Of a stretch of DNA of 64,000 nt, positions 34,801 to 44,357 are shown piece after piece (the first letter of the stretch is position 1; each line of letters opens with the position of its first letter). The position numbers were made by a program, and so were the translations under genes. Under the pieces are notes generated by a model. That model searched no databases. It saw nothing but the letters and a program-made list of their open reading frames with translations, and had not been told where the DNA came from. The stretch is from Pyronema omphalodes (Eukaryota; Ascomycota; Pezizomycetes; Pezizales; Pyronemataceae). Location of the stretch: contig JAJJXM010000002.1 of assembly GCA_024516155.1 (NCBI GenBank), positions 620,001-684,000 of the forward strand, given 5' to 3'.

Positions 34801-37800
34801 ACGAAGTAAGTTTTCTAAATCGATGCAGGTACAGTAATAGCGATTGGCGAGTGAAGGATCGGACCAATATCCAAACGTATCAGCGCGGGAGACTCGGAAT
34901 AACTTCGAAAATGGATCGGAATTTCAGATGAATGCTCTGCAGCTGTAGATCTCAGGTGTACTCCGGGAGAGTTAGGTAAACCATGGTCAGAACCTGCGAT
35001 TATCATTCCCATAAGGAATTGGCTGCCTTGGCTTATTATTTCGTCATATTATATTGTTGCTCTACGATAAATATAAAGAGATCACAGGATTCGATGGACG
35101 CGTCAACCAGAGCGGTAAGAGGCGAACAAACAACTGGTAATATTATAGGTTCCAATACAATGTCTGCAAATAAGTGATAAAATGTCTTCCGCCTGAGTAT
35201 GGTTGGCAACTTATTTCAGTCGTACTTCTCGACAACCGTGCGAGTCATCGAAGTTCAACTTCACACAACCGTTTGGAGAACTGATTGGATCATACGAGTG
35301 AAAATTTATTCATTTTGACCGGTAGATTCCCTCAATTCATCAGTCTTTTCAATGACAGCTGATAAATAGCCTCTTACATTCTCAACCCCAGCGTTGTCAT
35401 TGTTACCTTGGCCACGGCCCACACGCAGATCACACAATTCCCCAGAAATCGTTTTGATTCGATCTAATCATAGCATCATAATCCCAGATTGGGGTATGCT
35501 AATTCCAGTTCATTCATTCCTTTCCATTCATTTTCCAATAATTATTTCTAAATCTTTTTGAGCATTCGTAGTAACTTCTTTGCCATCCAGGAATTCACAA
35601 TCACCACACATCACCCTGTGATTTCCGCACTCAGTCCGTTGGCATTCCATCTGCATCTTTATGGGGGCCTCATTATGTGGCCTTGGTCACGGAGACAGGA
35701 ATTTTGGGATTTTCTTAGCGTTCTGCATAGGCCTCGGTCAGTGTATGATTAAAACTAAACTAAAAACTAAACATCTGCATCTTCTTCCGGCCATTATTTC
35801 TCGGTCCCATCCCCCCCCCCCCTACCTCAATTTCTACAGTTACCCCCACTATAAATGCGTTCATTGCTCTGGATATTCTCCATTGCTTCCAGGTCTCTAT
35901 ATAAGACGTTTTACCTCTGCTTCTCATCTCGCTCTTCTTACACTCTTTCCATATGCTCTTCGGCAGTCTTATTCCAGATATTAGTGGTTTCCAAGCAGTC
36001 TGATGGAAGTTTGAACATGTTCATCTTTGCAAAGAGGTGCTATAATATAGGTGTTGATACGGGTCTTATTTGACGTTCTTTGTGAAGATTCCTCAGGCTT
36101 CTCTCCATGTCCGGTAATATGTCACGAGGTGCTGTGCCGACAGCATTTTTCTTGCGTTGCACCACCAGCACCTTTCCCTGTCTAATATGTTAATTCTTTC
36201 AGGATGGTCTCCAATGACCGCATGCCCGATCTTTAGTTTGTGATATCGAGTGGGTATGCGTTTTGTGATTCCATGATTGTATTGTCTGGTGGTTCATGCT
36301 GGGGTATGTACCTGCAAGGCCCCAGAAATCGATGAATTTGGAAGAAAAAAGAAATTTGATCTCCATATTTGCATATCGGTACAATGTCAATCTAACACGA
36401 AAAACTGTAGTTAAAAGCTTGTGCCACACAATTCAGTCGATGTACAAATTTCTCAAAGCTCGGCAGAGGCGGTGAAATATTTGTGTAACTTTGGCGAATA
36501 ATGTTTGTAAGTGGGTTCCCGATGCTATAATATCACAACATAAAAGCTTATGTCAGAACACTGAGTGCGGCCAATAGGCTTACCTGCGTGAAGTAAATTC
36601 TTGGCCTTTTAATTGGTTCAAAGTCATCGTTGGACTACATTGTTGGGATAAGAAGCCAATTAGATTGTTCAATTTAACTCTTGTATGCGAAAAGATTAAA
36701 GTATAATAATGTATTGGTAGCAGAAAATACTGGCTATAGCAGTGATTTTGAAGGTATGTGACAGGTATACCCTGCACTACAATTTTGTAATGTGGCTGAC
36801 GAGGAATGCGTGTCAGGAAAGATGACCAACAGACAAGTAGAAAGAGTGATCTAGACGGAAAGACTGTAGCCAGTAGTGAAAGAATGATTGTGTGCGAATT
36901 TTTAGCAGGCCTCCATGCTCCAATCTTATATACGGGGCCATTTATATATACAAAAAATGGTCGTGTAGTGAATATGACTTCGACTACCTTCTGCAGAGAC
37001 TAGACAACTAATTACTCACTTTCGATTGTCTTTGCCGCAAGAAAATCAATAGCAATAACAATAACCTAATATCACATTGTGTTCATACGGTATTACTGTT
37101 CTTCTATCTTTAAGAATCACATGAACTAATCCTAGCTTCCTCCAGAGTACTTGGTTGCCAGTATACCTGACAGTCTGGCTGGCAATCTGTGATGACTGCT
37201 ACTGTGGTATTATGAACTACGCAATTGTTATTAATGATGGAGGCCATGTTTATGTTGTTTAAGCGGCTGAGCATAAAAAAGACCAGCCGATGTTTTCTCA
37301 CAGATACAAGTGTCAGTCCTGTTTGAGGGCAACCGAAAGTGGACCTTCGTGACGTGGATGACGCTAGTAGCCGTGTTGGGTTCTGTCTCTATGAACTTGA
37401 GCGAATTATGTCTTGGTTATTTGTTCTTTGGACTGTAGTCGAATGCAGTCAATGGCGAATTTCGCTGACAGTTGTAGTCCAAGGTGTCGGACGAACCACC
37501 GATGTGTAGTCCAGTTCCCTTGGCATCCCGGACCGGACCGATTAAACAATGGGAAACACTGAAATATGCTATATACATACGGAGGTTTCTTATAAAACTG
37601 CTGTTCCGAATTCCGAAACAGTCGATAATGCTGTGTACCAGGCCGCATGCATGCGCAGTACAGAAAAGAAAATGGGGAAGAGAGGAGAAGAGTTGAACAA
37701 GGCTACCGGTAGCGGTCATAGAGACAGGGTTACCAGGTAGGTAAGAGGACGAATTAGAGAAAGCCTAGCCGGAGCTCCAGGCCGTATTTACACCCTCCAC

Positions 37801-38052
37801 TAGGCTATCAGCAGAACACCTCTTTCCACCCATGGATAGACAAAACTCCACCTTTCCTCCACTTTTGGTATCTGACGGCCGTGTCGAATTATTGACGTTA
37901 AACCACCCCCAACGGTAATTGCTCATCTTTTTTCTTCCATGATGGACTACTTGATAGTTTGCAATCCCTCTCTACGATTTGAAATTGCGATACTAACAAT
38001 CCCTACAGACATCCCGAGACTTTGCAAAACTTCTGGAGGTGACCACACCCGT
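31886..38052. other. 6.2-kb gene-free region
   Basis: This is the upstream side of the oxidase-hydrolase gene and beyond. All ORFs are short and unrecognised. Two stretches (about 34660-34735 and 34825-34900) look like diverged copies of each other. A C-run lies at about 35810-35821. No RNA gene was seen. Confidence 0.5.
31939..31946 (-). promoter_or_regulatory. Possible TATA-like element of the oxidase-hydrolase gene
   Basis: TTTATATA on the minus strand lies about 55 nt before the start codon. It is an AT-rich candidate only. Confidence 0.25.
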
Positions 38053-38803
38053 ATTTTACTCTACAATTAGAGCAATGTCAAAACGTCTCTACATGGTGCT
38101 TGGGAAGATTTGCCACCGAACATGATGGGTTACTGCTCTGACGATGCCGATATGGAGGCAGGTGGTGGGAAAGTTAGCAAAGAGTCTCTCTGATTCGACG
38201 GTGGCAGTCAACCTGTGTCCATAATACAATACGATTTTGATACTTCGCTTGAGCAGCTAGTAGTATTGACCCTCTCGATGATCATTCATTCATTCATTTT
38301 TAGAGGACAATCACACTCATATTTTACTCTACAATTAGAGCAATGTCAAAACGTCTCTACATGGTGCTTGGGAAGATCTGCCACCGAACATGATGGGTTA
38401 CTGCTCTGACGATGCCGATATGGAGGCAGGTGGTGGGAAAGTTAGCAAAGAGTCTCTCTGATTCGACGGTGGCAGTCAACCTGTGTCCATAATACAATAC
38501 GATTTTGATACTTCGCTTGAGCAGCTAGTAGTATTGACCCTCTCGATGATCATTCATTCATTCATTTTTAGAGGACAATCACACTCATATTTTACTCTAC
38601 AATTAGAGCAATGTCAAAACGTCTCTACATGGTGCTTGGGAAGATCTGCCACCGAACATGATGGGTTACTGCTCTGACGATGCCGATATGGAGGCAGGTG
38701 GTGGGAAAGTTAGCAAAGAGTCTCCCTGATTCGACGGTGGCAGTCAACCTGGGCCCATAATACAATACGACTTTGATACTTCGCTTGAGTAGCTAGCAAT
38801 ATT
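38053..38803. repeat. 268-bp tandem repeat, about 2.8 copies
   Basis: Copies start at 38053, 38321 and 38589, spaced exactly 268 bp, at ATTTTACTCTACAATTAGAG. Copies 1 and 2 differ at very few sites (for example GAAGATTTGCC versus GAAGATCTGCC). Copy 3 carries a handful of changes towards its end and stops near 38803. The identical 64-codon ORFs inside reflect the duplication, not conserved coding. Confidence 0.95.
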
Positions 38804-38899
38804 GAGAAGCGTTACCCCCGCTCTATGGTCATTCCTGTTGAGGAACATGATTCAAGGTTAAAGTTTCTTCCCGTGTTGTTTACAACGAGAACTAACCAC

Positions 38900-39070
38900 T
38901 TTGCGAGACACAGTTTACGCTTGTATACCATTGATGGATTTCTGCTTTGACGATGCCACTAGAGCGACATTGTTTGGAAAAGTTAGCAAAGGTCTTCACT
39001 AATTGGCAGCTATTGTTGACCTGGGTCCTGACTATGATATGATAGAGAATACTTCGCTTGAGGTATTAGG
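38900..39070. repeat. Diverged fourth copy of the 268-bp unit
   Basis: Segments such as TTTCTGCTTTGACGATGCCA, AAAGTTAGCAAAG and GATA..ATACTTCGCTTGAG keep the order of the unit with many changes. This suggests the unit is old and the three good copies are recent. Confidence 0.6.
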
Positions 39071-40501
39071 CTGCAATACACCTATAGGGTGTATCTGATC
39101 TACCGTCGTTGAGACCTGGGGAGAAGTCCGAATCGTCCGGTCAAAGCCCGAATAGCATTATTTGCTACTTATTGAATTGTCTGGTCCTTCACAAAATGGA
39201 ACTGATCATCCTACTTTGAGCAGAAGCGCGCCTTTTTGCAGTGGGTTGACTAGTGTAACACACGTCATGATGATAGCTTCATGTTAATACTACTAACGGA
39301 TTGAAAGTGGCAGGAATTAGGTGTTAGTATATTTATCAATTCAATACGACTAAAATTCACTCAAATGTGAGGAATACATTGAAAAGTACGGAAATTATGC
39401 CAAATACCCCCCACCACAAAACATAATATCCAAGATACCCCCGTCGCTTATTTTTATTCCGTATACCCCCCGCTTAGGTCCATACTGCCGCACCTGCCGC
39501 ATGTGCCGCGACAAAGTTTTTTCAAGGCGTAATGTTTTCCACCGTGATTTCTTCAGTTCTCAACTGACCTTCAAGGTCCTCTTCACCTCACATTTTTCAA
39601 GCTTATCTTCGACCGCAATAATCGAGTGCATCAATGAGCATGCCACCAACGTCAATTCGGCAGAGATCGGCACATCATGTGACCCCCAGAACCCCTTGTC
39701 CTCCCCCCAGAATCTGCAGAGGGGCCATTCACAACTGGGCTGTATAGGGCCTCACATCTGAATTTTAACTTTGAAAGAAAAAAAAACAAAAAAACAAGAA
39801 AAAACCGCTTTGAACAAGCTTCTTCCCGGGTGCGGCGGCATGGATCTAAGCGAGGGTTATGATGCATAGAAAAAACTCTTGGGGGTATCTTGGATATTTC
39901 GATACCTTGGCGGGGACATCCTGCATGATTTCTGTAAGAAATTATCGAAATAAATCACCAATCAAAATAGTACAAGCCCATAATTCACCATAAAGCTCCC
40001 GACGAGATCATCATAAAGAGACAAAGGAAACAAATTCAACTCTCTGATCTAGTGACTGAGCTACTTCTCTATGTCTCACGCTTTCAGCATCTACACCAAC
40101 CTTCATTCCCTTGAGAACCTTAGCATCAATTAGACCCTGTATGTCCTGACCCTCAGATACTTCCCATTTGTAGCACAAGCCACCATACATGGTAGGTAAT
40201 TCACTTACAAAATGTCAAATCCTCAAATGTATGCTGTGAAGTCTCCGGCAATACACAGTAAATAACGATTATTTAAACTCTAATCCAAACACGATACCAA
40301 AGATATTAATACTATCCGATGGTATCTAGGCCAATGGGGTTAACAAATACGTTAATGATGGTTGCCAATATTCAAACCAGCGGCTGTAACGTAATTCCGT
40401 TTGCTCTGATAGTGTAGCAAAAGATCTCCACTAGTTAAGTATAAGTCAACGCATTGAACCCTTTAATCTGTAATGATTAGCTTTGCTTCTTAAACTCTGG
40501 G
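39071..40501. other. Gene-free stretch around an inverted-repeat element
   Basis: Apart from the element at 39425-39898, I see no coding or RNA feature. Confidence 0.5.
39425..39898. mobile_element. Putative MITE with 18-bp terminal inverted repeats
   Basis: AATATCCAAGATACCCCC at 39425-39442 is exactly complemented by GGGGGTATCTTGGATATT at 39881-39898, a 474-bp span. ATACCCCC recurs at about 39403 and 39471. An 86-codon ORF (39501-39761) lies within but shows no transposase motif. Target duplications are not obvious, so the boundaries could extend further. Confidence 0.5.
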
Positions 40502-40783
40502 TTATAGTGTCTCACTCATATTATAAAACGGGCTGTAATCAAAAATAGCGAAAATCGTCGCCACTCCAGCTCCCTTACTTCCTGTCATTGCATACCTCAC
40601 CGAAGATGTAGTCAGCATGATACAAACCTCCAAAATCCCACAAACACAAGTCAAATACATAGTCCGTCTCTTTGCCTTCCTAAGCGTCATTGCAGCAACA
40701 GCACCATTAAAAAGCTTCCAATAAGTAATCCCAACATTAAGGGTATTCTGGCCTCTACGATACCTAATATCCACATCATCCAA
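40502..40783 (-). pseudogene. MFS sugar transporter relic
   Basis: A 94-codon frame reads like the middle of a fungal hexose/lactose permease-type MFS protein: GQNTLNVGITYWKLFNG, KRRTMYLTCVCGILE, then GSKGAGVATIFAIFDYSPFYN. In intact members this is followed by the LTYTYLVELFP segment, but here the frame stops after NMSETL. Upstream sequence shows stops and frame changes, and no helix-rich N-terminal half is seen. Charged residues in what should be membrane segments (for example IFDYSPF) also point to decay. I call it a degraded fragment, not a functional gene. Confidence 0.6.
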
Positions 40784-41666
40784 GATGTTCTTGAGGCAAA
40801 AAGACAGCAGAGAATTTCCGGACTACTGAGCGAAAATCCCAATACAAAAAAACAAAGCTGACCTCCTTCTGTCAGCCGCAGATGTAAAAAAACCCCTTCC
40901 AACTCAATAATAGCCCGGGTCTGTGCCATCTTAACGTGCAGATTGTCCTGGGGAATGACAATCTGAGATCGACAACCCCGGTGGAGGTGAAGGGACAAAG
41001 AGGAGAGAGGCGAGGTGAGAATACAGAAAGACAGAGGCAGAGAGGAAGCGGAGGGCATGCGAATTATCAAGTGAGAGGGCAGATGATGAGTGAAAATACC
41101 ACAGGCTAGATATTAAGAGGGCATGGTGGTGGATGCTGGATGAGGTGAACAAGATATGACAGGACAAGGGGAAGACTGAGGAAGTCGTCTTTCTCAATTC
41201 TCTTGTTTTTTCTCATTGTGTTTCTTTTCCATACTTTGTTTGACAGGTTATATGGGTGTAGGAGATTGGGAGGGCCTCATTAGGCGGTTTAGATCACGAG
41301 GACGGGATTCGGATATTATTTTAGTCCTGCATGGGCCTTTTAGGGCTTGGTCAGCGTAAGATCCAATAAATAAATAATAAATCAGTGCCATCTTCCTATC
41401 AACCAGCTTCGACAAGTCATCTCCCTTCGCGTTATATTTCACAATATTTCATTATCAAAAACCACAGAGTTTCCGAAATCCAATACAGCGCAATTATTTG
41501 CGTAATTGAGAGTAAATTGAAGATAAGTCAGAATCAGCCAAGACTAATTACTTTTCATATCAAAACTTTTAGACCTCCCAGTTGTACAACCAGTTCAAAA
41601 TGTTTAATGGAGTCAAAAACGGACTGTACGGACTGTTAGAATATGAGAACTATACGGGGACCTGAA

Positions 41667-42010
41667 CCAGTTTACCTCAAGTAGTATAAAATAGTTAAAT
41701 TGCAAAAACCAACCGTTTTCAAACCAGGTGAATTGCTTAAACCTGCGAAAACTGGTTTGTCCAGCGGAACTGGTACAGTGCATCGTTCGCACTGATTTAG
41801 TGCACTGGTTGACTATGTATGCGATTAAACTGTTTGGGGTTATCCACCAGTAAACTGTTAACCGAGTCAGTAACCATGCACTGCAGTTACCTGGTTTCAC
41901 AGACCCCTCAAAACCGAACCAACGGCATATCCGGGACACCAAAACGACTCCAACCAACTGTGAACTGTCAGTTCATTGCACCTAGTTTACGGTTTTACTT
42001 GGTAAACTGG
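41667..42010. repeat. Foldback-like imperfect palindrome
   Basis: CCAGTTTACC (41667-41676) faces GGTAAACTGG (42001-42010). AAACCAGGT (41721-41729) faces ACCTGGTTT (41889-41897), and CAGTGCAT (41776-41783) faces ATGCACTG (41876-41883). The pairs are nested with centres near 41810-41840. This may be an old inverted-repeat element. Confidence 0.4.
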
Positions 42011-42321
42011 CTGAACGGTTGGGAGGTCTGTCTACTCGGGAACCCGGCTTTTATCAAGCTCATTTTACACACCAGTATTGAGAGAAATACCAAATGCCTC
42101 GATAGGCGGCTAGAGTTTTCATCTGGACTCTTTTTATGCAGTGGAAACTGTGGAATGAAGTGTATATCTGCCTTAATGACTGGACAGCACCTGGGGGCCG
42201 CTCTGAAATGCCAGCCTATTACCAACTCAATGACGTGGTGGGTTTAGTTGCCTCCAAACAACTCACCCCAATGCTCCACTTCACGCCCAAACTCATAATC
42301 CACACCATCTCCTCAATCTCT

Positions 42322-42339
42322 CCCCCCCCCCCCCCCCCC
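42322..42339. repeat. C18 homopolymer
   Basis: Eighteen consecutive C occur on the plus strand, mirrored by G18 at 42460-42477. Confidence 0.9.
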
Positions 42340-42459
42340 GGAGGATACAATTCCTACCTACTTCCAACTGCAAAATTGCGCCAAGTCACTCAGATGTATA
42401 TTTGCGTTTGGGGTATATCAAATGAAAAGCCTACTGTCCAAACGCGAGGACGGGAAGGA

Positions 42460-42477
42460 GGGGGGGGGGGGGGGGGG
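42460..42477. repeat. G18 homopolymer
   Basis: Eighteen consecutive G occur on the plus strand, complementary to the C18 run 120 bp upstream. Confidence 0.9.
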
Positions 42478-42512
42478 ATGTTATTCACAGCCCTACCGAT
42501 ATACGGTACCGT

Positions 42513-42573
42513 GACAAAAGTGACCGTCACTTTTCTGTGCTAAGCGCCGCGCGGGGTGACGGTCACTTTTGTC
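42513..42573. repeat. Exact 18-bp inverted repeat with 25-nt loop
   Basis: GACAAAAGTGACCGTCAC (42513-42530) and its perfect complement (42556-42573) could form a hairpin. Each arm is itself nearly palindromic (AAAAGTGACCGTCACTTTT). The loop is GC-rich. Confidence 0.85.
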
Positions 42574-44357
42574 CAGCACCTCGTACATCTATAATTACTT
42601 CATAAGGCTTGTCCAAAGCCCAACTCTATCCTTCATGCCCGGACCATGAGTGTTTCATAATTCATAATTCATGATGCATAGTTCGTGACAAACGTACGGG
42701 TACTTTACTACTTTACTACTTTTGAGGGATATGGGTATGGATATGAATACGGATCTCAACAATTGCATTTTGACATACATAGCAAGTGTAAACTCCCCTA
42801 GTTGAGGGTAAACATTGCCACAGACTGTAGGGTAGCTAACGTTGCCGCTGTGTCAAACTCATTTATTCTTGTATTATTTATTGCATCAAACCCCCACCAA
42901 GCTCCAAAATGCCCAAAATACCCGTATAAGACAAAAGGACAAAATCAGACAAAACCCCGAATCCCGTTCTTCTATGTAGTCTATACCACTGGTATGGTAT
43001 ATTCCGTTTCAATTTCCTTGGGTAAAGAAGTAACGGGCCTTGAAGTTTCAACCAACGAGTGATGCATCATGATAGTTCCCATAGCGTTACGGAAATTAGG
43101 ATATACCTGATGTCGTCATAGATATGATCATTTCGGCGGTCTTCGGCAGTTGTAGCCTTGTAGGCGAAGACCGACGTAGATCGAAGGCTTTAGGTTACGA
43201 CTGTAAAAAAAAAAAGAAAAAAAAAGCATAAAAACATCAGATGAAACCGTGACGATTTCCGTAGATATGATACATCGGATGAGATGAGATAAAGTTTTGT
43301 AGATCTTTCAGGCTTTCACAGGGTATATTATATTTATGTTTGTATTCCCAGTATGTATGTAGATTAGATATAAAGTTTTGGTATGTATGTATGTACTTCA
43401 TTCTGGGTATGTAACACATTTCTGAATTCGTAAAAACTGGTCTGGTAAAACTGATAGAATGGATGGGATATACAAATATAGATAGAGATAGCCTATTATA
43501 ACAAAAATCTTGCCATGTTCCCATTTTAGATTTCTCTATCGCGCTTTCGAAATTCGCAATTCGCAATTCGCAATTCACCCAACCAACTTTGCATTCCCGG
43601 TCTGTGTCTTGTCTTCATCTTGTACTCATTGGCTTCTGTTCCTATCATTGGGCCTTGCTGCCTAATAGATCATTCTTCCCCGATCTCATTGTGTCTAGCT
43701 AGCGTTTCACCGCCTCGCCGTCTCGCCGCCTCGCCCTTGCACTCCTCTTCGCTACGCTACATCTCTCGCTTCTCTCTCTCATCGCATTGCTGCCTCTGTT
43801 CGCCATCATCAAATCGTAACCAAAATCCTCCACTCTAGAGTGAGTGAACCAGTAAGTAAATAGATCCACCACCCAAAGCAAGACCAAAAACAAACGCAAA
43901 AACGCTTCCAAAAAACTCAAAAAACTGCAGGTATCAGATCAGATCATAAAAAAAACAAGGAGAAAAAACTTGCAAAAAAAAGGACAAGGAAAACACCACA
44001 CCACGCCATGCTTTGCTGTTTGCGAACGAATGGACGAAATAAAAAAACTCCTGCAATAAAAGAACCCAAGAAATTCCCCCAAATAAGATGGCTTGTTACC
44101 CGACGCGTCAACGAACTGTTGTAGACGAAAAATTGAAAACACTGGAAGAAATAAATAAAAAAAACAACATATGCACATTGCATTACTCCCATATGGGTAC
44201 GGGGAGCAACACAGGAAGAAAATTCGTGGGTCTCGTTATAATGGTTCCCACCAACGATGAACTTTGAAGAATCAAAGTTCCAAAAACACGGCTCACGATG
44301 GCTGAAGACTCGCTGCACTTTGCCGAGCTTCGAATGGCATGCACATCGCTCACGCAC

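Larger units (their letters stand above)
40784..44357. other. Gene-free stretch rich in inverted repeats and homopolymers
   Basis: It holds a foldback-like block (41667-42010), C18 and G18 runs, an exact 18-bp inverted repeat (42513-42573), an A-rich run (43205-43226) and AATTCGC repeats near 43552-43575. No gene was recognised. Confidence 0.55.

Noticed and set aside
38215..38677. Two identical 64-codon ORFs
   Set aside because: Their identity comes from the 268-bp tandem duplication; no domain or start context supports coding.
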